From NCBI GenBank assembly GCA_036365515.1, contig CM070875.1:104264628-104328627 (forward strand): a stretch of DNA of 64,000 nucleotides. Direction: 5' to 3'. Position 1 is the first letter of the stretch, and every line of letters starts with the position of its first letter. Made by a program: the position numbers and the translations under genes. The notes beneath the pieces were generated by a model. That model ran no database searches. It saw only the letters and a list, made by a program, of their open reading frames with translations, and had not been told where the DNA came from. Below, piece after piece: positions 31,965-41,359 of this stretch. This stretch comes from Torymus aiolomorphi (Eukaryota; Arthropoda; Insecta; Hymenoptera; Torymidae).

Positions 31965-33357
31965 TGTAGCTAAATGTTATGGGCTTCCTAAGATTCACAA
32001 AGAACAGTTGACATATAGAATAATAATATCATCGATAAATTTTCCGACGTATAGACCTGCTAGATTTTTGTCTAATATATTGTTCAAGATAGTGGGTAAC
32101 ACAAATTCATATATTAAAGATAGTTGGAGTTTTTATGGTGTAATGAAAGATATTATTATTCCGAATGATCATAGGATGGTTTCATTGGATGTAGTATCTT
32201 TGTTTACAAATATACCTTTAGAGTTGTTGAATGATATTATACAAGATAAATGGTCTGAAATTAAAGTACATACTAGTTTAACAAAAGATGAATTTATAAA
32301 GGCACTTAATTTGGTTTTTAAAAACACAATTTTTTCTTTTGATAATAGTCTATATGAACAAAGATATGGTTGTCCAATGGGATCACCTTTGTCACCTGCT
32401 ATAGCCAATTTAGTAATGGAAAAATTGGAAAGTATTGCTTTGCCTAAGTTAGTTTTTCAGCCAATTATTTTTAAAAGATATGTTGATGACATTTTTGCAG
32501 TTGTACCAGAATGTTTTGTGGATGAAATGGTGGACGTGTTTAATTCTATCCATGATAGAATTAAATTCACAAAAGAAGTTGAGAAAGATTATCAATTGAG
32601 TTTTTTAGATATTAGAGTCATTAGAGGTAATAATAATAGAGTGAAATTAGATTGGTATAGAAAACCTACATGGTCAGGTAGATTTTTAAATTTTGATTCT
32701 CACCACCAATTCGGAAACAAGACAGGTGCGATCAAAGGTGTCATTGACAGAGCGATTAAATTGTCACATAAAGATTTTAGGAAAAAGAATTTAAATTTAG
32801 TTAGAGAAACATTTATTAAAAATAGTTATCCCGTAAAATTTATTGATAAAATGATTGATGAGAGAGTGTGGGAAATTTATAATGGTGGATTGAAGCAGCG
32901 GGTAGATAATCAAACAAGGAATAGAAATGGAAAGAATGCATATTTTAGTTTACCATATGTTAGAGGTTTGTCGGAAAGGATTAGAAGGGTTTTTAGTAAA
33001 CATAATATTCAAGTTTTCTTTAGAAATGATAATAATTTAGGAAGGTTATTTAGTAATTGTAAAGACAAGGATGATAAATGTTTGAAATCGGGAGTTGTTT
33101 ATAAAATTAATTGTAGGGATTGTAATGGTTGTTATATTGGTCAAACGGGTAGATATTTGAAAAAGAGAATATATGAACATCAATATAGTTTACGCAGCTC
33201 AAGTTGTACATCGGGTTTGAAAGAACATTGTTTAAATAGTTTGCATTCTTTCGATTTTGGGAGTGTGGATATTTTGGAACAGGGGATTAAGAATAAATAT
33301 AAGAGGGAAAGCCTTGAAAGTATTCACATTCTAAGAAATCGGAATAATGTAAAATGA
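31957..33357 (+). pseudogene. Penelope-like RT and GIY-YIG endonuclease, right copy (N-terminally truncated)
   Basis: Open frame of 449 codons from the first ATG at 32008. The frame is open further upstream and begins inside the conserved GLPKIHKEQ block, so the N-terminus is missing. It is otherwise uninterrupted: SLDVVSLFTN, RYVDDIFAVVPE, then a long connection and the GIY-YIG part (KSGVVYKINCRDCNGCYIGQ). The frame ends at RNRNNVK, a few codons short of the left copy because of a small indel. Confidence 0.85.
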
Positions 33358-33510
33358 TAGAGTCAAGTAAATTAGATAACATTTATCATTCTTTATTAAT
33401 TTAAGTGAGAATGGCAAGTTGGAGAGGGGAATGTGGAGGGTGGTGGGGTAAGAGAAAAGAAGGGGGTATGGGTGCATGGTATATAAGGAGGTGTATCGCG
33501 GGTTTTATTT

Positions 33511-33550
33511 CAGTCCCTGAGGAGGAGCCGGAGCAGGCTCGAAACGTCGG
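33511..33550 (+). ncRNA. Hammerhead-like motif, Penelope arm (right)
   Basis: CTGAGGA (33517-33523), stem GAGCC with its partner GGCTC, then GAAAC (33541-33545) followed by GTC. The order and the invariant bases match the hammerhead core (CUGANGA, GAAA, cleavage after a GUC-type triplet). Stem I/III partners are short, as in the dimeric-type motifs described for Penelope elements. Confidence 0.5.
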
Positions 33551-33745
33551 ACAATGTGGTGGTGGTGGGCAGTCAGATCGTCCTTTGCTAACAAAGTTTT
33601 TTCCAGGTTTTAATTAAGTTTTTATTTCAGATTCTGCGGGGGTGATTATAAACAAGGGCAATCTGACTGCCATAAATATTAATTATTTTAATTTAATTTG
33701 TAAGACTGTAAGACCGATGGAAAAATTCTTATCAGTTGATATTAA

Positions 33746-34675
33746 ATTGCAGTCGACATAAGTAATATTTTTAATGATAATTATAAGTAATTAAATTTTT
33801 TTTTGTTTGTCAAAAATAATTCAAGAGAAAATTGGTTTCAATTTTTTTATTATTCAAATAAAGTATATTCATAAACGATTCTCGAATTATTTATGATAAA
33901 TAAATAATTAATTTGTATTCGGAAATAATAAGATCTTTTGTAATTATTTATGCGAAATTATTTTTTTTTTTTTGTAATATTTGACAACATAATACTATAT
34001 TATAATATCCAATATTATAAATAGTTTATGTTGTGAATTATTAATAACTAACAAATTATTAAACATTCGATATAAGCTTGGAAGTCGTATACAGTTATCA
34101 ATAATTCACAATATATAATTCTTTTTGTACCGTTTCTTTTTATAATAATGTAATGTTAAAAATTAAATTACCGAAAAATTGTTAAATTACTCAAGCATCC
34201 TAAAAGATTTTAGGAATTTAGAGAGCAATGAGACACAGTCAAAAGTTAATGAACTCTATAAAAAGGAAAGTCCAAACGTAAATACAAGGTATTTTCGATA
34301 GCTTAAACGGAAAATCATGACGCACGATGTTTTCGACAGAGCATCGACCGATGCTCGATAAACGTGCTACGACAGAATATAGTGACATACTCGTTGGTTG
34401 CCTACGTCCTAGGCACTGACTAATCATACGCAGTGGTTGCCTACGTATTAGGCCCTGGCTAGTCCTACTCAGCAGGTTGCCTATATGACGGCGACATCTA
34501 TCTATCAAAATCTATACCCACAACCGCATATAACTATATATATTAATTAACGTGAACATTTGTAAGAATATATGAATGTATATGAACTTTTAATGTTTTT
34601 TTTTAAATTCGCTAAAATATACGTACTCTTGGGGCGCACCACCGAGGAAAATCACTGGAGTAGCACTCATCTTCA

Positions 34676-34713
<38 letters not shown>

Positions 34714-35255
34714 TAAAAGAAAGAATATACACGGCCACGAGGAAACAAGAAAGACCTGTGGTAACGTCAAGTGGGAGTACAGAGGCAATAAGCAGCGAAA
34801 ACAGTGCGGATAGTCAAGTCGCGGCGAGCACTGACTCCGCGACCAGTTTCACACATATGCATTTACACGGCCAGCATAGGACGACGCTCACACGTACAGG
34901 AAGAAAAAGCTGACCGGGCGACCAGTTTCACACATATGCAATCCCGCATGTACGTGAGCCAGTGCACTCAACGGAAAGCTTGATCGTACGAGCCGGCCAG
35001 CTATATTTCACTAGTATCCAATATCGAAATTAATTTTTAATTATATTTTCTTTGAATTAACATTGTTTTAAAAGAGTTTAGAGAAATATTATTTAAATTG
35101 AAGGAAAAGTAAATGACCAGCCTTGACCAGAAAATGACCAGACAAAAAATTTCAAAACAAAATCGTAATTATTATCTATATACATACATATATTCCATAT
35201 ATAAAACCTGTAACATACTCATTGCCGGGGGCGGCAATGGACCAAAGGGGGCAGG
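33746..35255 (+). other. Gypsy 3' non-coding region
   Basis: No gene. AT-rich up to about 34230. Then three imperfect copies of a 40-bp unit (GGTTGCCTACGT at about 34395, 34435, 34475), a TA microsatellite (about 34678-34709), and a direct repeat of GACCAGTTTCACACATATGCA (about 34839 and 34919). The last 15 bp before the 3' LTR, ACCAAAGGGGGCAGG, are a likely polypurine tract. Confidence 0.6.
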
Positions 35256-35808
35256 TGTGACATCCGTCATCGCATCGTATGATGACGTCTGTCATCAACC
35301 CACTTTTCGTACATTTCCGCAATCGAACACGCTAATATATCGCGTACGGTTATATAGAATCGCGGTCGCCGTCAGCAGTTTTTTAAGCGCTTGCCGAAAT
35401 TACGCGTAAGCACCTGACTTACGTGTAATACTTATTTCATCTTTTTATCCTCTCGTCGGGTATAAGACCGCGTGCGAACGAGGAGACAATCGTCACTCTC
35501 GAACTTTCTCTGGCGTGCCTCTGCATAGTCGATTAAGGCCGAACTACCGGAGACTTGGGTACCCCCTGCAGGATTCCAGTGTTACGAACCTCGAACTCAA
35601 GATCCAACAAGAACTAGATTGTAAGTTGTGCCAAAAGCGTCGTTACATTATTGTATCAAAGTGCAATACACGAAAAATATATATACATATATACACATAT
35701 CATAATCTTCAATTTCTTAATCCTAGACCAGTGGGAGCTCTCGAGCGAGGCTAAACTCCCAGGACACACAACCTTTATATTTAAGTACACCCAATTCTGG
35801 GCGTAACA
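35256..35808 (+). repeat. Gypsy 3' LTR
   Basis: 553 bp, TGTGACATCC to GGGCGTAACA. It is highly similar to 17851-18529 apart from the single copy of the GTCGTTACATTATTG unit and one extra short block near 35580. It is followed by the duplication ATGG and the resumed copia integrase reading. Confidence 0.9.
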
Positions 35809-35953
35809 ATGGATAGTGCTAAGTGCTTGTTAGCTGAGTCTAAGGTAGAGACATATTTGAAAAATAGAACAATTGCAAACACCTTAGTAAGAAATAAATC
35901 TCCTTATCAAATATTTTTTAATGAAACGCCAGATACTAAATATTTAAAATTAT
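35809..35953 (+). pseudogene. pol: Copia integrase, post-core part A
   Basis: Continues directly from 17850: MDSAKCLLAESKVETYLKNRTIANTLVRNKSPYQIFFNETPDTKYLKL, the region after the DDE core in copia elements. It is cut at 35953 by the MITE, which leaves a TAT duplication, and resumes at 36561. Confidence 0.8.
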
Positions 35954-36557
35954 CCTGTCGTAAATTTTAAATGTTAATAACAGTTAATAACTGTTAAAAA
36001 TTATTTATAACTATTTAGAACTGTTTAAAACTGTTTATAAGTGTTACAAAATGTACGATTTTGGACACATTTTCTCTAATTATAATGCTTTGTAACAGTT
36101 TCAAACAGTTTTTAATAGTTTTAAACACTTTCAAACAGTTTCAAATAATTTTAAATTTGATATATTTCAGGAAAAATTAATAATTAATAAATTATTATTA
36201 TTATTATTAATAATTAATAATTATTTAATAGCCTCATTATTATAATCATGAGAATCAAGGAGCGCAGGAGCACTCCGAAGGCAAGTAACAGTCAAACAAT
36301 GCAGAAGAAGCCTAAGGAGTGTTTAATTATACTAATAATTAATTTTTACTATGTTAATAATAATAATTGATAAATATTTAAAAGTTATTAAATAATTTAA
36401 TAACTCTTACAAACTGTTAAAAACTGTTGAAAAATGTTACAAACAGATACAAACGATTAATAACGTCCAAAATTCTACATTTTGTAACATTTTTAAACAG
36501 TTTATAACTCTTTCTAACAGTTTTTAACATTTTTGAACAAAAATATTTCCGCTAGGG
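35954..36557. mobile_element. 0.6-kb MITE, copy 2, 3-bp target duplication TAT
   Basis: Inverted relative of 7830-8447. It starts CCTGTCGTAAATTTTAAATG and ends AAATATTTCCGCTAGGG, with TAT on both sides (35951-35953, 36558-36560). Removing it with one TAT leaves the copia frame open across the junction, which confirms the boundaries. The internal ATT run and the CTTCTT/AAGAAG block are conserved between copies. Confidence 0.88.
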
Positions 36558-36560
36558 TAT

Positions 36561-36933
36561 ATGGAAGTAAAGTATTTGTTAGAGTACCTGAAAGCAAAAG
36601 AAATTCAAAATGGGATAGAAAAGCTGATTTAGGAATTTTGATAGGTTATGATGTAGTAGGTTACAGAGTTTTAATAGGAAATAGAGTTATTATAGCTAGA
36701 CACGTTGATGTTGTCGAGGAAGATGTAAAATGCATTGTTTTAAGTGATAATGACTTAGAAGATGAGAATTTGAATGAGAATTTTGAACAAGGAATTAATG
36801 GAAATTTAGAAAATTTAAATGAAAATATAAATAACAATGAAGATGTTGAAAATGAAGTAGAAGAAGTACCTGAAATAAGAAGGTCACAAAGATCGATTAC
36901 AAGACCTAGTAGATTTGATGATAATTATGTGTA
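36561..36933 (+). pseudogene. pol: Copia integrase, post-core part B
   Basis: The frame reads YGSKVFVRVPESKRNSKWDRKADLGILIGYD, the conserved copia segment after integrase, then an acidic Asn-rich linker and RRSQRSITRPSRFDDNYVY leading into RT. The annotated ATG of this frame (36533) lies in the MITE and is an artefact. The second DNA transposon copy interrupts it at 36934. Confidence 0.8.
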
Positions 36934-38745
36934 TGAGGCGTTTCATGTCAACTGCCCCAGTGCGGTGCGCGAGCGCCAAATCGTGCTGTTTCCAGCTCAT
37001 ATTTAAGATACTGAAATGTACTTGAAAAAATTTTATGATAAGCATATCCAATGTATTTTTTCCTCAACTTTCCAATGGTGTAGGCAGTTTTCCTGAAATT
37101 TTCCATTTTCACCTTCAAAAAGTACAAAACGTGTTATATCTCGAAACGATATTTTTAATATTTTTTTGACCCTCTAGATCGAAAGCTGAGCATTTTTTAC
37201 GTAGGAAAGGATATTTTTCAAAGAGTACCCAAGATGTTTTCTGCGAGATATAGAACGCGAGAGAGTAGATGCACCGCCTTTCCTGCCCGCGGTACGACGC
37301 GGTACAGCGCGCGGACTGCGCCCGCCTCGTTGCCTATATATAATAACCTTTTATAATCTTTAATTCTTTACCTATTATTCTGGATTCTTAATAATGCATG
37401 GAGTAATATTTTACTAATTATTTTACAAAATAATAAAATTTCAAAATTAACAGCAATATAGTAACTCTTGTACTAACGTTTCTTTTTCAGTGTAGATAAT
37501 ATTTTTTTTTTGTTTTTACGTGTTATATCTCGAAAAGTATATTTTTAATATTTTTTTTATATTTTAGATCGAAAGTTGTGTATTTCAAAATAATGAACTG
37601 AAACATGTAAGCATTGCTGTAATTTCCGACAATTTAAATCATGATACCATAGCCGTTTATGAATATCAAAAAATTGTAATATCTTACCTTAAAACTAATT
37701 TTACAGTCAAGAAAGTTTATTATTTGACTGATGGAGCAGTTCAGCATTTTAAGAATAAATCAAATTTTCAAAATCTTCTTTTTCACGAGAAAGATTTTGG
37801 AGTTACTGCTGAGTGGCATTTTTATGCTACAGCACATGGCAAAGGTGCGTGCGATGATATAGGCGCGAACCTAAAACGAGGCGCAAAACGAGCTAGTCTA
37901 CAAGTTTCTTCTAGTAATCATATTTTAACCAAAAGAGCTGTACAACTGGGCTAAAGATTACTGCAAACAAACCAAAGTTTTTTATAGCAGTAAAGCATCG
38001 TATGAAGAAACGATATTGATACTAAAACCAAGACTGGACAAGGCTAAATCGATACCAGGCATGTTACAAAATCATGCTATTATTCCGATAGATGAAAGTA
38101 CATTGAAGCTCAGAAAAACCTCTCTGAGTTCAGAGTATAAAATCTTCCCGAAAAAAACTGCGAAAACAAAAAAAATATTTTATCTACACTGAAAAAGAAA
38201 CGTTAGTACAAGTGTTACTATATTGCTGTTAATTTTGAAATTTTATTATTTTATAAAATAATTAATAAAATATTACTCCATGCATTATTAAGAATCCAGA
38301 ATAATAGGTAAAGAATTAAAGATTATAAAAGGTTATTATATAGGCAACGAGGCGGGCGCAGTCCGCGCGCTGTACCGCGTAGTACCGCGCGCAGGAAAGG
38401 CGGTGCATCTACTCTTTCGCGTTCTATATCTCGCAGAAAACATCTTGGGTACTCTTTGGAAAATATCCTTTCCTACGTAAAAAATGCTCAGCTTTCGATC
38501 TAGAGGGTAAAAAAGAATATTAAAAATATCGTTTTCGGGATATAACACGTTTTGTACTTTTTGAAGGTGAAAATGGAAATTTTCGGGAAAACTGCTTACA
38601 CCATTGGAAAGCTGAGGAAAAAATACATTGGATATGCTTATCTTAAATTTTTTTCAAGTACATTTCAGTATCTTAAACATGAGCTGGAAACAGCACGAAT
38701 TGGCGTTCGCGCGCCGCGCTGGGATAATTGATATGAAACGCCTCA
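36934..38745 (+). mobile_element. Deleted copy of the TA-flanked DNA transposon, 1.81 kb
   Basis: Ends TGAGGCGTTTCAT and its complement, flanked by TA (36932-36933, 38746-38747). Inverted arms of about 400 bp, similar in sequence to those of 8459-12485 (GCGCCGCGCTGGG block, CTTTCGATCTAGA block). It retains only the 3' part of the transposase, in the orientation opposite to copy 1 relative to the window. The copia reading resumes immediately after it. It is about 2.2 kb shorter than copy 1. Confidence 0.88.
37560..38205 (+). pseudogene. Transposase C-terminal remnant
   Basis: Homologous to about residues 420-623 of the 623-aa transposase: HVSIAVISDNLNHD, YYLTDGAVQHFKN, AEWHFYATAHGKGACDDIG, KRASLQVSSSNHIL, then after a frameshift near 37935 TKVFYSSKASYEE and SLSSEYKIFPKK. 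Two substitutions fall in conserved places (DGAGQ to DGAVQ, CDGIG to CDDIG). The upstream catalytic Asp region and the N-terminus are absent. Confidence 0.85.
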
Positions 38746-38747
38746 TA

Positions 38748-39715
38748 TAGTGGATGTATTTATGTAAATTATTGTAGTGCAGATAGTCCTGTAAGCTTTA
38801 AAGATGCTATTGAAAGTGATGAGTCTAATTTTTGGGTAGATACTATGAATAAAGAGATGAATAGTTTAGAGAAAAATAAAACTTGGGAATTAGTCGAAAA
38901 ACCAAGGAATGAAAAAGTGATAGACTTAAAATGGATTTACACTAAGAAAAGCGAAAATATGTTTAAAGCGAGAATTGTAGTACGAGGATACCAACAAACA
39001 GACGTGTTGGACGATATTTATTCTCCAGTAGCGAAAACACAAACTTTGAAAGTAGTACTGTCATATAGTTGTCAAAATCGATTGCTCGTAGAACAGATGG
39101 ACGTAGAAACAGCGTTCTTAAATGGTAAAGTTAAGTTGAGAGTATTTGTTAAACAGCCTGAAGGGTATGAAGACGGGACTGAAAGAGTGTGTATGTTGAA
39201 TAAAGCATTGTACGGTTTGAGAGAGAGTCCGAGAGCATGGTACGAGTGTCTGGATGATTATTTAAAATCGTTAGGATTCGTGAGAAGCAAACATGATTAT
39301 TGTTTGTATACTTTAAACGAAAGAGATGAGATTATATATTTGATTATATTTGTAGACGACCTTTTGATTTGCTGTAAAAATAGATAAAATTTAGATTCTA
39401 TTAAAAGTATGTTAAAGGAAAGATTTTAGATGAAAGATTTAGGAAAAGTGAGTATGTATTTAGGTATTAATATAGAGTATGATGAAAAGAAAAATGAGAT
39501 GTCATTGGATCAGGAAAAATATATAGAGTCATTAGCTAGAAAGTATCAGATTGAACAGGCAAAATTATATGAAACGCCAATGGAACAGAATTTAAAGTTA
39601 GAACCAGCGGAAGAAGCAAATGAGAAAATAAAGTACAGAAATTTAATAGGAGCGCTTTTATACATTAGTTCAGGAACAAGATTAGATATAAGTTATAGTG
39701 TAATTACTTAAGTAG
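38748..39715 (+). pseudogene. pol: Copia reverse transcriptase
   Basis: Resumes after the transposon with VSFKDAIESDESNFW and continues as a 180-codon frame: KTWELVEKPRNEKVIDLKWIY, ARIVVRGYQQ, YSPVAKTQTLKVVLS, DVETAFLNG, ALYGLRESPRAWY and the catalytic IIFVDDLLICC. Stops follow at 39387 and 39430. The next frame has MKDLGKVSMYLGINIE and RNLIGALLYISSGTRLDISYSV, the RT-RNase H connection. Confidence 0.85.
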
Positions 39716-40292
39716 ATTTCAGAATTGCTACAATGAATCACATTACAAATACGCTTTAAGGGTTTTAAAGTACCTATATTTAATTAAAGATATAAAATTA
39801 AGATATATGAAAAACGATACAGCAGATGTTCTTGAATGCTATGTTGATGCAGACTGGGTAGGTGATAGCGTAGATAGGAAATCGACAACTGGGTATGTTG
39901 TAAAATTGTATGGAAACGTGATTCATTGGAAATCGAGGAAACAAGGAAGCGTGACGAAGTCTTCGACAGCTGCAGAATATGTAGCACCGTCAGAAGCAGT
40001 AAGCGAAGTTTTACTAATTACAGATTTGTTAAGTAACTTTAATGTAGAAATTAAGAAACCAATTAATGTTTTTGAGGATAATTCAGGCGCTGTGATTATT
40101 GCTAAGTATGGAAATTTTACTAAACGATCTAAGTACATCGAAGTACATTATCATTTTGTAAACGAGAATTATGAAAAGGGCTTAATTGAAATAGTAAAAG
40201 TTAGTTCAGAGAAAAATGTCGCAGATATTTTGACAAAAACTCTTGGGCGAGTAAGATTTGAAAAATTGAGGAGTTTATTGAATTTAATTTAA
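39716..40292 (+). pseudogene. pol: Copia RNase H
   Basis: The main frame 39807-40292 reads LECYVDADWVGDSVDRKSTTGYV, HWKSRKQGSVTKSSTAAEYVA, FEDNSGAVIIAK and HYHFVNENYEKGLIEIV, in the order D, E, D expected of copia RNase H. The usual SEAEY is changed to TAAEY in the second block, still with the Glu. The part before 39807 is shifted out of frame. Confidence 0.8.
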
Positions 40293-40318
40293 ATAAATAT
40301 TGTATTGCTCACAACATA

Positions 40319-40332
40319 AATGTAAGGAGGCG
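40319..40332 (+). other. Copia polypurine tract (probable)
   Basis: AATGTAAGGAGGCG lies directly before the 3' LTR, the expected position of the plus-strand primer. It is short and only moderately purine-rich. Confidence 0.5.
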
Positions 40333-40585
40333 TATAAAGATATGAGGTACATTTATGTCGGCGTGTGAGAGAGAAAGATAATGTATGCGCAACGCCATCA
40401 CACGGATGATTGTACTGGTGAGCAGCCGAGCGGGAGCTCACTCGACTGTCGGCCTCCGCATGATGCGGTTGTAAAGCACGTAAGAGATTTGTACTACAAA
40501 TGAAGGTGTGTTAATAAAGATTTGAAGTTGTTACTGTTAACAAGAGTGGTTTATTGAACAAACCCTTTGATATTAAATATTCACA
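40333..40585 (+). repeat. Copia 3' LTR
   Basis: 253 bp, TATAAAGAT...ATTCACA. It matches 14795-15029 with scattered substitutions and about 18 bp more near its start. It is followed by the duplication ATAAT and the second part of the non-LTR RT. Confidence 0.87.
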
Positions 40586-41359
40586 ATAATATACTCCTTA
40601 ACAAACTTTATAATTATGGGATAAGAAGCAATGCTCAAAAACTTATGACAAGCTACTTAAATAATCGACAGGGTAGAGTTAAAATTAACGAATATACAAG
40701 TGAATTTAACACTGTTACCACTGGTGTCCCGCTGGGAACTATTTTGGGACCATTATTATTTATACTATACGTGAATGATCTCCTACAAAACATGCCTGAC
40801 AACAGCATAATGTCATATGCGGATGATACAGCTGTTATAGCAACAGGGAGAGTTGGGGCGATGTCGAATTAAAGCTAAATAAGAATTTAGATAAAATCTC
40901 TACATGGCTCGGTCAAAACAAACTTTCCTTGAACATAGACAAAACAGTTTACATGACATACGGAAGTTACAGTAACAGTATCCCTAATAATCTAAACATA
41001 CAAATTTATGGGAAAAATTTAAACAAAGTTGAACACTATAAATACTTGGGTATCATAATTCACCAAAATCTAAAGTGAGACAAACACATAGAATACATAG
41101 CAAATAAAACAAAATATCTGATTTTCATATTCAAAAAAATATCCAAGGTTATGACAATAGAAACTCTAAAAATGATATACTATGCTTTCTTGCATAGTAT
41201 AATATGCTACGGAACTATAGCCTGGGGAGGTGCATATGCAAATACATTAAACTTAATCAAAAGATTGCAAATCAGATTATTGAAAATAATAAACAAAAAC
41301 ACATTTATAAAACACAATAACTCTTTAAATATTGAACAACTTTTTGCATATGAAGCTTT
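40586..41359 (+). pseudogene. Non-LTR retrotransposon, 3' part of reverse transcriptase
   Basis: Continues from 14789: NNILLNKLYNYGIRSNAQ, LNNRQGRVKINE, TGVPLGTILGPLLFILYVNDL and MSYADDTAVIA, the catalytic YADD block. Further frames carry the thumb region (ETLKMIYYAFLHSIICYGTIAWGGA). Stops near 40870 and several indels follow. The reading is interrupted at 41360 by the 6.2-kb element and resumes at 47575. Confidence 0.85.

Larger units (their letters stand above)
29077..33745. mobile_element. Penelope-like retroelement in head-to-head (inverted) arrangement
   Basis: Two nearly identical arms of about 1.8 kb, 29077-30880 (minus) and about 31955-33745 (plus), face each other. Each carries the RT C-terminal half, a GIY-YIG endonuclease domain and a hammerhead-like motif at the outer end. 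Between them lies one more minus-strand piece with the N-terminal half (30966-31964). A 90-bp segment (about 30876-30966) is an inverted copy of 31855-31955. Inverted or tandem partial copies are typical of Penelope insertions. It has inserted in the gypsy 3' region. Confidence 0.85.
17851..35808 (+). mobile_element. Gypsy-type LTR retrotransposon, 18 kb including two nested elements
   Basis: Its LTRs start TGTGACATCC and end GGGCGTAACA. The 4-bp duplication ATGG (17847-17850, 35809-35812) lies inside the copia integrase frame. Internal order is gag, protease, RT, RNase H, a long linker, integrase (Ty3/gypsy order), then a possible envelope remnant. A purine-rich ACCAAAGGGGGCAGG sits directly before the 3' LTR. 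A mariner-like element (25993-28989) and a Penelope-like palindrome (about 29077-33745) have inserted in the 3' non-coding part. Stops in gag, RT and integrase make it defective. Confidence 0.92.
14795..40585 (+). mobile_element. Copia-type LTR retrotransposon, 25.8 kb including nested elements
   Basis: It is bounded by two related LTRs and a perfect 5-bp duplication ATAAT (14790-14794, 40586-40590). In order it holds a primer-binding-like TGGTAGCAG after the 5' LTR, gag with a CCHC knuckle, a DSG protease, an integrase, an RT with FVDD and an RNase H. That is the Ty1/copia order, with integrase before RT. It has been split by a 163-bp MITE, a piggyBac-like MITE, an 18-kb gypsy element, a 604-bp MITE and a 1.8-kb DNA transposon. 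It sits inside a non-LTR element. Its own coding sequence has several stops and frameshifts, so it is dead. Confidence 0.92.

Noticed and set aside
36533..36560. ATG at 36533 as the start of a separate gene
   Set aside because: It lies in the end of the MITE; the rest is the copia integrase/RT region.
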